From positions 868,001 to 932,000 of the forward strand of contig NZ_FTPP01000001.1 of assembly GCF_900156345.1 (NCBI RefSeq): a DNA stretch of 64,000 bases. The letters run 5' to 3'. Under the pieces are notes generated by a model that worked only from the letters and a program-made list of their open reading frames with translations, had not been told where the DNA came from and ran no database searches. Made by a program: the position numbers and the translations under genes. The first letter of the stretch is position 1. Each line of letters starts with the position of its first letter. Positions 25,631-34,422 of the stretch are shown here, piece after piece. Source of the stretch: Pontibacter indicus. Its GTDB lineage: Bacteria; Bacteroidota; Bacteroidia; Cytophagales; Hymenobacteraceae.

Positions 25631-28600
25631 TTATAGCGCCAGTCCTATCTGCTGGCTTTTGCCACCATATGACCACTCGTAAAGTTCTTCGGTATCAAAG
25701 TAGTAAAGGAGGCATTTTACTTTTTCGTAGCCCAACTGCTTGAAGCGCACCGCATAATGGTCGAGCTTGTTGCGGTGCTCCTCCAGCGGAGGTGGCAGTT
25801 TAAATTCCATCAGCACCACCTGGTCCCCGTCGAACACCACCCGGTCGGGTTTGTAGAGGTAGGCGCGGGCATCGAGCAGTTCCTTTTCGTGCTCCACAAT
25901 GACAGCTTCGGAAAAATAATGGCTGATCTTCGGGTGATTTACCACCTCCAGCAAGCGCTCTTTCAGCGAAAGCTTTTCGCGGTCGCTGATGATGCCCTGA
26001 TACACCATTTGGCGCAGCACATCGTCGAGCTGTGCGGCGGTGAGAATGCGGGAAAGTGCATAGTGCAGTTTTTTGTTCTGGATGCGCTGTTCGGTTTGCG
26101 TCTCGAAATCGAACACGTTGTTGGCATGCTGCTTGAGCTGAAGCCGCTGTGCCCAGTCGTTGGTCTGCAGAAAATCCAGGGCATAAGCAGGTCCTATCTC
26201 TTGGCTGCCGCTATTCTGTTTCCGGGCCTCACCCGCGTAAACCTGATAGCACAGCTTGCCGGGTTCCCAAAGGTTTTCCGCCACCAGGTAGCGGTGTAGC
26301 AAGTGGCTCACATTTTTGGCAGTTCCTTCCAACGCTTTCAGGGCCTTTCGTTCTTCGAGCAAGTCTTTCCCGTTGCCGATCAGGTATAGCCGGTCTTTCG
26401 GGCGGGTGAGCGCCACGTACAGCATGTTCAGGTTTTCGATAAAGGTTTTCTCGATCTCGGTGTTGTATTGCTTGGCCAGCTCCGTGTGTTCCAGGCGGGC
26501 GCTAATGTTCACGGCCACGCTGCGCAGCTTGCCCATTACTTTGTTGTTGTCCGACAGGCGGCTCCACATGAGGGCGTGTGTCTGCGGCTCAGTACTCCAG
26601 TCGGCGAACGGAACGATCACGATCGGGTAGGCGAGGCCTTTGGCTTTGTGAATACTGGTGATCGTGATGGCGTTGCGGTCTTTTGGCGTATTAATGCTTA
26701 GCTTTTCTTTCTGCACGTCCCAGTAAGCCAGGAAATTGTTCAGGTTGTTGCTGTTCTTGAGGCTATACTCCAGCACCAGGTCCAGAAATCGGAACAGGTA
26801 CTCGCACTCGTTGTTATGCCCCAGCAGATTAAAGATGCGGATTAGCTGTTCGGTCAGCTCGTAAATCGACAGGTTGCCCGTTTCCCGCTCTTTCACATCA
26901 TAGCCCACCTCGCGCAGGTAATCGAAGAACAGCTGCCTGTCCGTTTGGTTAGAAATTCTGGCAATCGTCTGCGCAAGTTCTGTCGTAGGCACCCGACCAG
27001 TGGTTACGGTATGGATCAGGTAGAGCGCTTCGGATTTTGCCAGCGTATCGTTCGGGCGGTTGAATACCCGGAACATGGCGATGATCAGGTTGATCACCTC
27101 GGCAAACTGTAGCGACAGCGAATCCTGCGATATGATGTCGTACTGCTTCTCCTTTAAGAAATTAGCGATCAGTTTGCTTTTGGCATTGGTACGGCACAGC
27201 ACGGCCATGTCTTTTAAGGTATAGCCATCGGCCTCGCCCTGCCGCACTAGCTCGAGCACCATGTTTAGGGTACTGGCATCGTAGCTCAGTTCCTGCTCAT
27301 GTGTATAGTTGTCATAAAGCGATTCCGAGCGAACGCAGCAGCTCAGGTCGTATTTGTAGTTCAGATCATCGGGGTAGGTGAACATGATCTGCACATGCCC
27401 GCCCGTTTTGCCCGATGCAGGCGCTTCCTGCACAAAATCTTCGTCGTAAATAGAGGTGAAGGTGCCGTATAACTTGTGTTGCTCACTAAAGTAGGTAAAA
27501 AGCTTGTTGTTGAACTCGATGATCTCGCGGCGGCTGCGGAAGTTCTGCTGCAGCACATCAGGCGCCAGGTTCTCCCGCACCGATTCGTAGCGCTCCCGTA
27601 TCATGTGGCCGTGGCGCCTGTTCTCGTAAAGCAGGTGCGTGTTGTTCTTATAGAGGTGCAGAATCTGTTCCATCTCCCCGCCGCGCCAGCGGTAAATAGC
27701 CTGCTTGGCATCGCCCACCACCATGCTGAAGTGCCCCGAAGCCAACGCATTGTCCACGAGCGGCAGCAGGTTGTTCCACTGCAGCACCGAGGTGTCCTGA
27801 AACTCATCGATCAGAATGTGGTTGTACTTCTCGCCCAGTCGCTCATAGATGAAAGGCACCGGTTCTTTGAGAACAATATCGATGATGCGCTTATTGAACT
27901 CCGAAATATGCACCGTGTTACGGTCCAGCTTAATTTCCTGCAGGCATTTCTCCAGCTCGTTCAGCACCGACACCTTATATAAGTGGGGCACTACCGCCGA
28001 GATCAGGGTAAAGGTACCCGCATATTGCTCCTTGATTGACTCTATGTTATAATAGAGGTCTGTCAGCAGCTGCCTTATGCCGTCGATCTGAGTTTTGGTG
28101 GCCGATGAGGCTTTGCCAGCATACCATTTGTCTTCCTCCACCGTTTGGCGGGCGTAGTTGTTGGCGTAGGTCAGGTCGGCTTCGCGGTTGAATTTGCTGA
28201 AATAACCATAAAGACCGCGTGCTCCCTGGTAGAAGTCAGCAGGAGCGAGGCCTGCCTGCTCGATGGCCTGGAGTGCTTTGCCAGCATCTTCCTGCAGGGC
28301 GGCCAGTATACCTTCCTGCAGGGTTTTGAGTTGTTGCCGTATCTCCCGGAAATCTTCCAGCGTCAGGCTCTGCAGGTCCGTCACTGCTTCGTATACCTGC
28401 TCGTTCAGCAGGTTTTTGGCAAAGTCGGCCAGGTCATCGGCCAGCGTGTTCCAGCTGCGTCCTTCACGGGCTTTCTCCAACGCGTAGTGCTCCAGCGTTT
28501 CCGAAAGCAGGTCGTCTTTGCGGTTGCTTACCTTGTCCAGCAGCAGTTGCACGGCGGTGGTCACCAGTGTCTGCGAGTCCAGGTCCACCTCAAAGTTATA

Positions 28601-29029
28601 GGGTATGTTGAGTTCCTTCGTAAAAGCCTGCACGATCTTGTTCACAAAGCTGTCGATGGTGCTGACAGAAAAGTCACTGTAATTATATAGTATCTGTGTA
28701 AACAGACGACCCGCCCGCTGTCTGATCTGCTCTTTGTCAAAGCTTTCGCCCGGGTAACGCTGCAGCAGCTCGTCTACGATCTTGTCGAGCAGGTCTTCGC
28801 TTTTCTCCCGTTCTCCCTCGCTCAGATTGGGGTCGTTGAAGTTACGCAGTGCCCCCAGTATGCGCTCCTTCATCTCAGCGGCCGCATCGTTTGTAAACGT
28901 AATGGCCAGGATAGAGCGGTAGTAATCCGGGTCGGAAGTATGCAGCGCGAGTTTCAGGTATTCTTTTGTCAGGGTATAGGTTTTTCCGGAACCTGCTGAG
29001 GAAGAGAGTATCTTGAAGTTTGGCGACAT
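25631..29029 (-). CDS. UvrD/AddA-like helicase-nuclease
   Basis: This 1132-residue SF1A helicase has Walker A SSAGSGKT at residues 10-17, GRLFTQILYNYSDFSVSTIDSFVNKI (motif Ic region), LIDEFQDTSVLQW (motif II), VGDAKQAIYRWRGGE (motif III), TSIHKAKGLAYPIVIVPF (motif V) and NMLYVALTRPKDRLYLI (motif VI). The C-terminus has PDRVVFDGDQVVLMEFKLPPP, a plausible RecB-family nuclease core with EFK in place of the usual DYK. It should unwind and resect double-strand breaks together with the AddB-like protein encoded at 21185-24085. Large size and motif order match AddA/RecB. Confidence 0.9.
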   Translation of the reverse strand: MSPNFKILSSSAGSGKTYTLTKEYLKLALHTSDPDYYRSILAITFTNDAAAEMKERILGALRNFNDPNLSEGEREKSEDLLDKIVDELLQRYPGESFDKEQIRQRAGRLFTQILYNYSDFSVSTIDSFVNKIVQAFTKELNIPYNFEVDLDSQTLVTTAVQLLLDKVSNRKDDLLSETLEHYALEKAREGRSWNTLADDLADFAKNLLNEQVYEAVTDLQSLTLEDFREIRQQLKTLQEGILAALQEDAGKALQAIEQAGLAPADFYQGARGLYGYFSKFNREADLTYANNYARQTVEEDKWYAGKASSATKTQIDGIRQLLTDLYYNIESIKEQYAGTFTLISAVVPHLYKVSVLNELEKCLQEIKLDRNTVHISEFNKRIIDIVLKEPVPFIYERLGEKYNHILIDEFQDTSVLQWNNLLPLVDNALASGHFSMVVGDAKQAIYRWRGGEMEQILHLYKNNTHLLYENRRHGHMIRERYESVRENLAPDVLQQNFRSRREIIEFNNKLFTYFSEQHKLYGTFTSIYDEDFVQEAPASGKTGGHVQIMFTYPDDLNYKYDLSCCVRSESLYDNYTHEQELSYDASTLNMVLELVRQGEADGYTLKDMAVLCRTNAKSKLIANFLKEKQYDIISQDSLSLQFAEVINLIIAMFRVFNRPNDTLAKSEALYLIHTVTTGRVPTTELAQTIARISNQTDRQLFFDYLREVGYDVKERETGNLSIYELTEQLIRIFNLLGHNNECEYLFRFLDLVLEYSLKNSNNLNNFLAYWDVQKEKLSINTPKDRNAITITSIHKAKGLAYPIVIVPFADWSTEPQTHALMWSRLSDNNKVMGKLRSVAVNISARLEHTELAKQYNTEIEKTFIENLNMLYVALTRPKDRLYLIGNGKDLLEERKALKALEGTAKNVSHLLHRYLVAENLWEPGKLCYQVYAGEARKQNSGSQEIGPAYALDFLQTNDWAQRLQLKQHANNVFDFETQTEQRIQNKKLHYALSRILTAAQLDDVLRQMVYQGIISDREKLSLKERLLEVVNHPKISHYFSEAVIVEHEKELLDARAYLYKPDRVVFDGDQVVLMEFKLPPPLEEHRNKLDHYAVRFKQLGYEKVKCLLYYFDTEELYEWSYGGKSQQIGLAL

Positions 29030-29202
29030 AGCGGGCGAATTAAAAGGGATTCTAAAGATACATGGACGGCGTGGCTTATGCCAGAGCCGGGCTTTAAAAT
29101 AATGACAGCCCGCAGCAAGTGTTTGTCGGTCAGGACCTAAAATACAAAAAGCTCCCCCGCCTGCGCGAAGGAGCCTGTTGCCTTTCTATTCTGAGTAAAG
29201 GG

Positions 29203-29739
29203 TTATGCGTATACGATCTGCCCTTTCTTCTCCTCTTTTTCCTTCACCTGTGCATGGTCATTCACACACACGTTTCGCACGATGCGGGCCATCGAGATCG
29301 AGTAATCCGTGATGATGCAGTGTTGCTGTTCGGTGCTCATCAGCGCCTTACCGCCGCCCAGTGTCAACTTGTTCAGCTCGATCACTTCGTCGAAATTCTG
29401 GCGCAGCATCTTGAGCGCCTTAAACGATGGCTCGTTGTAATACATCGGAATTACCTGGCACACGGCATAGCTACCCTTGGCACGCTCCTTCGCAATCATG
29501 TTACACAAGTTGGAGGCATTCATCTTGTCCAGGTCCGAGATGATCACAAAGAACACTTTCGCCTCGCTTTTGTCGGACTTGATAACCGCGTTATTGGGGA
29601 GCAGATTGCGTGAGACCTTGGCACCCTTCATAAAGTCTTCGTCCTTCAGGATCTTGTTGTGGATCTTAAAGGCCAGTGCGCCTGAGGCGATTAAATGAAA
29701 GTCCTTGCTTTTAGCTGTGATTTTGGAGAAGTGTAACAT
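29203..29739 (-). CDS. Unknown 178-residue protein, possible degenerate FtsZ/tubulin-like fold
   Basis: This cytosolic 178-residue protein has no signal peptide or membrane span. I do not recognise a named family. The run AKVFFVIISDLDKMNASNLCNMIAKE, then SYAVCQVIPMYYNEPSFKALKMLRQNFDEVIELNKL, has the spacing of the FtsZ segment from the T4 loop strand through helix and the following strand to the 'L..N.D..I.I.N..L' region. However, the tubulin-signature glycines are replaced. If the resemblance is real, the protein would be a nucleotide-free paralogue. The C-terminus is Lys/Glu-rich. It is flanked downstream (left) by the AddA-like gene and upstream (right) by a long AT-rich gap. Confidence 0.6.
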   Translation of the reverse strand: MLHFSKITAKSKDFHLIASGALAFKIHNKILKDEDFMKGAKVSRNLLPNNAVIKSDKSEAKVFFVIISDLDKMNASNLCNMIAKERAKGSYAVCQVIPMYYNEPSFKALKMLRQNFDEVIELNKLTLGGGKALMSTEQQHCIITDYSISMARIVRNVCVNDHAQVKEKEEKKGQIVYA

Positions 29740-30233
29740 AATTAGAAAGGATTAAAGGGTTAAAGATCAATGCTATTTTTAATTGTAAAAATGTCTTTCT
29801 TAGGATTTTTATCTTTCAATTTTTGCTTTCAAGCAGAAAAGTGGGGCGGAGGCAATAAAACCGAATCTGTAAACCGGAAAATTCGGTCATTAAATTCAAG
29901 CCAATAAAATGTTAGTTAAAATTGGACTGATTTTGATCCAGTAATACACTAAACTACGAGCTAAATATTGGATCTACCAATGAAAAACTTTAATAATAGT
30001 TAACAGCTTGATTTTAAGGGTGAACGTAGTCAATTTACGGGCAAATGAAACGTGTGTTTCTTATTTTAATATTTATTTGCAATATTTTAACGCAAAATAA
30101 AAAAGAATTTGAAATAAATATAATCGTTCACCATTTTTTAGAACAATTTTTTGGTAGAATAATGCAGGGATGTGTATAGAAGGCTGTTTAAGAATAAATT
30201 AGATCGTATGACAATGGTTTCATTTATTCTGCG
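29740..30233. other. Long AT-rich gap upstream of the DEAD-box helicase
   Basis: Nearly 500 bases, much richer in A/T than the flanks. It should hold the promoter of the leftward 178-residue protein gene. The only open frame I can defend is the 44-codon one at 30045-30179. No RNA family, repeat or tRNA is recognised. Confidence 0.5.
30045..30179 (+). CDS. Possible small ORF (44 codons) with hydrophobic start
   Basis: ATG at 30045 opens MKRVFLILIFICNILTQNKK, which resembles a short signal or membrane peptide, followed by a mixed stretch ending in CV before TAG at 30177-30179. The base composition is so AT-rich that chance is a serious alternative. No clear promoter or conserved motif supports it. 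Confidence 0.2.
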   Translation: MKRVFLILIFICNILTQNKKEFEINIIVHHFLEQFFGRIMQGCV

Positions 30234-30241
30234 TACCTTTG
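30234..30241 (+). promoter_or_regulatory. Bacteroidota -7 element of the DEAD-box helicase gene
   Basis: TACCTTTG is an exact TAnnTTTG match. It would start a transcript near 30248, giving a leader of about 150 nt, as expected for cold-shock-controlled helicase genes. Confidence 0.5.
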
Positions 30242-30400
30242 CACCCGATTTGGAATCAGTCTGATTTAAGTAAAACTGGCTACACCGCTTTTTGAAGCAT
30301 AACCTGGTTGATTTTTTTTCTTGTCGGACCTCTTTTTCGTAAAGATGGGTTTATGGACAGGCTGTCTCCAGATGAAGTGTAAAAAGTTATTATTATCAGA

Positions 30401-32242
30401 ATGAACAAAATCAGATTTGACGAGCTTCCGCTTTCGCCGGAAGTACAGCGTGCTATCGCTGACATGGGCTTCGAAGAAGCATCTCCCATCCAAACAGAGG
30501 CAATCCCGGTAGTATTAGAAGGACGCGACATTATTGGCCAGGCCCAGACGGGTACGGGCAAGACGGCTGCCTTTGGTATACCTACCATCGAGAGCATCGA
30601 TGACAACGACCGCAGTGTGCAGGCCCTTATCCTGTGCCCAACGCGCGAACTGGCTATTCAGGTAGCCGGAGAAATCCAAAAACTTATTAAGTACAAGCCA
30701 GGCATCAGCATCGTGCCGATCTACGGTGGCCAGGCCTATGACCGTCAGCTGCGTGCCCTGAAGCAAGGCGTGCAGATCGTGATCGGTACGCCGGGTCGTG
30801 TGATGGACCACATCGAGCGCGGAACTCTGAAGCTGGACAAGATCAAAAAGATCATCCTGGATGAGGCCGATGAAATGCTCGACATGGGCTTCCGTGAAGA
30901 CATCGAGTTTGTGCTGAGCAAAATGCCGGAGGAGCGCCAGACGATCTTCTTCTCGGCCACGATGTCTAAGCCGATCATGGAGCTGACCAAGCGCTACCAG
31001 AACGACCCGGTGATCGTGAAAGTGGTGCATAAGGAGCTGACCGTTACCAACATCGATCAGGTATATTTCGAAGTGCGCAACTCCATGAAGCAGGAAGTGC
31101 TTTCCCGCATCCTCGACATGCACAACATGAAGTCGGTGATCATCTTCTGCAATACCAAGCGTATGGTGGATGAATTGGTAACCAACCTGCAGGCACGCGG
31201 CTACTTTGCCGATGGTCTGCACGGTGACCTGAACCAGAACCAGCGCTCTAACGTGATGGGCAAGTTCCGTAACGGCATGCTGGAGATCCTGGTGGCCACA
31301 GACGTAGCCGCCCGTGGTCTGGACGTGGATAATGTGGAGGCGGTGTTCAACTACGACCTGCCGCAGGACGAGGAGTCTTACGTACACCGCATTGGTCGTA
31401 CGGGCCGTGCCGGTAAGTCTGGCCGTGCGTTCTCTTTCGTGTCCGGCCGCTCTGACATGTACAAGCTGAAGGATATCATGCGCTATACCAAAGCCAATAT
31501 CCAGTTGCAGCAGGTACCTACTTACGAGGACGTAAATGAAATCCGCACGAACCTGTTCCTGGATAAGGTACGCGAAGTACTGGAGAAAGGAAACCTTAAT
31601 AAGCACATCTCTAGCATTGAGAAGCTGGTAAACGAGGAGTATACCTCACTTGAAGTAGCTGCTGCCCTTCTTAAAATGAGCTTGAAAGAAGCCAAAACAA
31701 AAGAAGCTGGCAAAGAAGCGGAAAAAGGCATGGGTGGCCCGAAAGCTGGTTTCGACCGTCTGTTCATCACCATTGGTAAGAAGGACCGCGTGCATCCGAA
31801 AGACCTGATCGACCTGCTGAGCCAGAACGCTGACATACCTGCTTCTAAAGTAGGCGACATCGACCTGTACGACAAGTTTAGCTTTGTGGAGGTGCCAACC
31901 GAATACACAGCGGACATTCTGCAGAAAGTAGGCCGCATCGAAGTGGACGGACGCATGGTGATCGTAGAGAAATCGCAGAAGAAAGAAGGCGAGGCCGGTG
32001 GTGGCAAAGAAGACTTCGGTTTCAGCGATCGTGAGAAAGGCAGACGCTTCGGCGGCGGCGGTTTCGGAGACCGCGACCGTGGTGGCTATGGCGACCGTGA
32101 CCGCGGACCGCGCAGAGATGGCGGCGGGTACGGAGGCGGTGGAAGCCGTTTCGGTGGCCGTGGCGATCGTGACTCTTTCAGAGGCGGTGACCGTCGCAGC
32201 AGCGGTGGCGACCGTGGCGGATTCCGCAAAAAAAGATTCTAA
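30401..32242 (+). CDS. DEAD-box RNA helicase, DeaD/CsdA-like
   Basis: This 613-residue protein has Walker A AQTGTGKT at 48-55, PTREL at 80-84, DEAD at 154-157, SATM near 187 and HRIGRTGRAGKSGRAF for the core. A DbpA/CsdA-type RNA-binding domain follows at about 455-530 (DRLFITIGKKDRVHPKDLIDLL... FSFVEVPTEYT). From about residue 545 to 613 the tail is a Gly/Arg/Asp-rich RGG-like repeat (GGGGFGDRDRGGYGDRDRG...). It probably remodels mRNA and rRNA structure in the cold and ribosome assembly. The long leader suggests post-transcriptional control. The disordered RGG tail may drive RNA binding or condensation. Confidence 0.93.
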   Translation: MNKIRFDELPLSPEVQRAIADMGFEEASPIQTEAIPVVLEGRDIIGQAQTGTGKTAAFGIPTIESIDDNDRSVQALILCPTRELAIQVAGEIQKLIKYKPGISIVPIYGGQAYDRQLRALKQGVQIVIGTPGRVMDHIERGTLKLDKIKKIILDEADEMLDMGFREDIEFVLSKMPEERQTIFFSATMSKPIMELTKRYQNDPVIVKVVHKELTVTNIDQVYFEVRNSMKQEVLSRILDMHNMKSVIIFCNTKRMVDELVTNLQARGYFADGLHGDLNQNQRSNVMGKFRNGMLEILVATDVAARGLDVDNVEAVFNYDLPQDEESYVHRIGRTGRAGKSGRAFSFVSGRSDMYKLKDIMRYTKANIQLQQVPTYEDVNEIRTNLFLDKVREVLEKGNLNKHISSIEKLVNEEYTSLEVAAALLKMSLKEAKTKEAGKEAEKGMGGPKAGFDRLFITIGKKDRVHPKDLIDLLSQNADIPASKVGDIDLYDKFSFVEVPTEYTADILQKVGRIEVDGRMVIVEKSQKKEGEAGGGKEDFGFSDREKGRRFGGGGFGDRDRGGYGDRDRGPRRDGGGYGGGGSRFGGRGDRDSFRGGDRRSSGGDRGGFRKKRF

Positions 32243-32316
32243 AATCAAAACCTGTCTGCGGGCACCGCGTATAAACAGATATACAAAGTGAAGTGTAAAA
32301 AGCTTCAGATTGTTAG

Positions 32317-32345
32317 AAAAGGCTGACTTGAAACGTCAGCCTTTT
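32317..32345 (+). terminator. Terminator of the DEAD-box helicase gene
   Basis: Stem AAAAGGCTGAC (32317-32327) with GTCAGCCTTTT (32335-32345), then a T-run. Confidence 0.82.
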
Positions 32346-32458
32346 TGTTTTTAAAAATATTCTCTCGAATGTGTAACCTTGGTTATACCTTTCCGTTAAA
32401 GAAGGTATCATAAAAAGGTTGGAAGATTATTCTACTGTTTTACGCAGTTAGAATTGAT

Positions 32459-32487
32459 AAGCCTGACATCAGACGGATGTCAGGCTT
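32459..32487 (+). terminator. Orphan strong hairpin, terminator-like
   Basis: A perfect 12-bp stem, AAGCCTGACATC with GATGTCAGGCTT, closes a 5-nt loop and is followed by ATTACTTTTAT. No gene lies between it and the helicase terminator at 32317-32345, so it may end a small RNA starting near 32400. Confidence 0.55.
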
Positions 32488-32536
32488 ATTACTTTTATAC
32501 CTGCCTATACCTGAGGCGACAGAGCAGGGCGTAAAA

Positions 32537-32558
32537 AAAGGAGCTATAAGGCTCCTTT
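32537..32558 (-). terminator. Terminator of the PA2169/DUF2383 gene
   Basis: AAAGGAGC (32537-32544) pairs with GCTCCTTT (32551-32558). On the reverse strand it is followed by a run of Ts. Confidence 0.72.
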
Positions 32559-32585
32559 CTTGTAATATTAAACTCTAGCAAGCAA

Positions 32586-33029
32586 TCAGGCACTGTCGCG
32601 CAGCGAACGAATGTGGTCATGCGCATTCTTCACGTCCTGGTACTGCTGCGCCACAATCGGCTTCAACTCACCTGGCAGATTTTTCTGCATGGCTTCTTCG
32701 TAGGCTTTTACCGCATAATCCTCTCCACGCTCGCACTCTTCCAAAATACGCTTTCTGTCCTTCGAAGATAGAGCGGCTTTGATATCGATCCAGGCGCGGT
32801 GCAGGGTGCCTTCGATAGAGCTGGACTCATCGTCGGTCTTGCCCATTCGGTGCAGCTGGTCCTGCAGCTCTGTGATCATGCTGTCGCGCTGCACGGCGTA
32901 TTTGCGGAACAGGTCTTTCAAATCCTGGTCCTCTACGTCCTCAGCTGCCGTTTTATAGCCTTTTACGCCGTCTTTGCATCTTTCAATCAGATGGTGAACG
33001 GTTGAGTAAACTTCTTTATTAATTTCCAT
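32586..33029 (-). CDS. PA2169-family four-helix-bundle protein (DUF2383)
   Basis: This 147-residue protein starts at the internal ATG 33029 (MEINKEVYSTVHHLIERCKDGVKGYKTAAEDVED); upstream residues of the longer frame are unlike the family. Four long amphipathic helices carry the ferritin-like DUF2383 pattern: LFRKYAVQRDSMITELQDQL, GTLHRAWIDIKAAL, CERGEDYAVKAYEEAM and VAQQYQDVKNAHDHIRSLRD. The Glu/His spacing hints at a di-metal site, not proven. Such proteins are often stress-induced. A second ferritin-like stress protein of a different family is at 55392. Confidence 0.85.
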   Translation of the reverse strand: MEINKEVYSTVHHLIERCKDGVKGYKTAAEDVEDQDLKDLFRKYAVQRDSMITELQDQLHRMGKTDDESSSIEGTLHRAWIDIKAALSSKDRKRILEECERGEDYAVKAYEEAMQKNLPGELKPIVAQQYQDVKNAHDHIRSLRDSA

Positions 33030-33110
33030 AGTGATATTTTTTATTTGGTTTTGTATGCTGATGTACTGCATTCTACCAGTTTTTGTTACCAATATGGATA
33101 TACCGCTATA

Positions 33111-34340
33111 CTAAGATATGGGAGCAGCCATGGCCCGGCCCGCCAGATAACCCGTTGTCCAGGCGGCCTGAAAGTTAAATCCACCCGTAATGCCATCGAT
33201 ATCAAGTACTTCGCCAGCAAAATAGAGTCCTGGATGCAGCCTGCTCTCCATCGTTTTCATGTTGATTTGACTCAGGTCCAGCCCCCCGCAGGTCACAAAC
33301 TCTTCTTTAAAAGTGGTTTTGCCATCTACATCCACCGGCATCCTCAGCAGTGCCTCCACCAGTTTGTTGGTGTTTTTGGCAGGCAGTTCGGCCCATTTCA
33401 CCTCCTCGCTTATACCTGCTATACCTGTGAGCGCTTTCCAGAGCCGCTGCGGCAGACCAAAGAGTGGGTTAGAAGTAACAACCTTCTTAGGGTGTGCCTG
33501 CCTGAAATCCTGTAGGTGCCCGCGCAGACTTTCTTCGGTCTGTTCGTGCACCCAGCTGACGAGGGCTGTGAAGCGATAGCCCATGCCGTGAAAGAGACGG
33601 GCGCCCCAGGCCGACAGCTTCAGCACAGCCGGCCCGCTGTAGCCCCAGTGCGTAATCAGCAGCGGCCCTTCGTACTCCAGTTTGTGCCCGGCTATACGCA
33701 CACGGGCCTGTGGTACCGAAACACCCTGCAGCTCCTTGAGTGGCGAGCCCGGCACGTTAAAAGTAAAGAGGGAAGGGACCGGCTCCTGAATCGAATGCCC
33801 CAGTGCCCGCAGCCAGTCATAGTTATGGCTTTTGGGATTGCCTCCTGAGCTCACCAGCACCCGATCCGCCTGCAGCTCTTTGCCATTGTTCAGGTATAAG
33901 GTATAGCCGCCCTTTTCCGGCACGGGTACAATGCGCTCAACGGCTATACCTGTTTTAACCGTTACACCGGTTCGGGCCGCTTCACGCTGCAGACAGTCAA
34001 TGATGGTTTGGGAGTTGTCCGTTACCGGGAACATGCGTCCGTCAGGCTCAGCCTTCAGCTTCACGCCGCGCTGCTCAAACCAAGCCACTGTTTCTGCCGC
34101 TCCAAAGGCCTTGAAGGCCTCTTTTAACTGCTTTGCGCCACGCGGATAATGCTGCGCAAAAACCGTAGGGGTAAAACAATGGTGCGTGACGTTGCAGCGC
34201 CCACCACCCGATACCTTCACTTTCGACAGCAGTTTGCTGCTTTTCTCGAGGATGGTCACCTGTGCCTTCGGGTTTGCCTCCGCACAGGCGATTGCCCCGA
34301 AATAGCCCGCCGCCCCGCCGCCTATCACGATTATGTTCAT
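33111..34340 (-). CDS. NAD(P)/FAD-dependent oxidoreductase, HI0933/BaiN-like
   Basis: This 409-residue flavoprotein starts at ATG 34340, giving MNIIVIGGGAAGYFGAI, the dinucleotide-binding start of the HI0933 family. Other hallmarks are KLLSKVKVSGGGRCNVTHHCF, VLVSSGGNPKSHNYDWLRALGHSI, THWGYSGPAVLKLS and the C-terminal YFAGEVLDIDGITGGFNFQAAWTTGYLAGRA, which closes the FAD site. Known members include the bile-acid reductase BaiN, but most have unknown substrates. It is leftward and co-oriented with the neighbouring epimerase-like gene (gap about 80 bases with an AT-rich inverted repeat). Confidence 0.9.
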   Translation of the reverse strand: MNIIVIGGGAAGYFGAIACAEANPKAQVTILEKSSKLLSKVKVSGGGRCNVTHHCFTPTVFAQHYPRGAKQLKEAFKAFGAAETVAWFEQRGVKLKAEPDGRMFPVTDNSQTIIDCLQREAARTGVTVKTGIAVERIVPVPEKGGYTLYLNNGKELQADRVLVSSGGNPKSHNYDWLRALGHSIQEPVPSLFTFNVPGSPLKELQGVSVPQARVRIAGHKLEYEGPLLITHWGYSGPAVLKLSAWGARLFHGMGYRFTALVSWVHEQTEESLRGHLQDFRQAHPKKVVTSNPLFGLPQRLWKALTGIAGISEEVKWAELPAKNTNKLVEALLRMPVDVDGKTTFKEEFVTCGGLDLSQINMKTMESRLHPGLYFAGEVLDIDGITGGFNFQAAWTTGYLAGRAMAAPIS

Positions 34341-34345
34341 GTATG

Positions 34346-34411
34346 GAATTGTTAATTGTTGATTGTTTGCTCTGTTTGATTTAACAATTAGCAATTAACA
34401 ATCAGCAATTC
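34346..34411. repeat. AT-rich inverted repeat (TTGTTAATTGTTGATTG type)
   Basis: GAATTGTTAATTGTTGATTG on the left is mirrored by AACAATTAGCAATTAACAATC and AGCAATTC on the right, filling the gap between two leftward genes. Confidence 0.5.
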
Positions 34412-34422
34412 TTGTTAAGATA

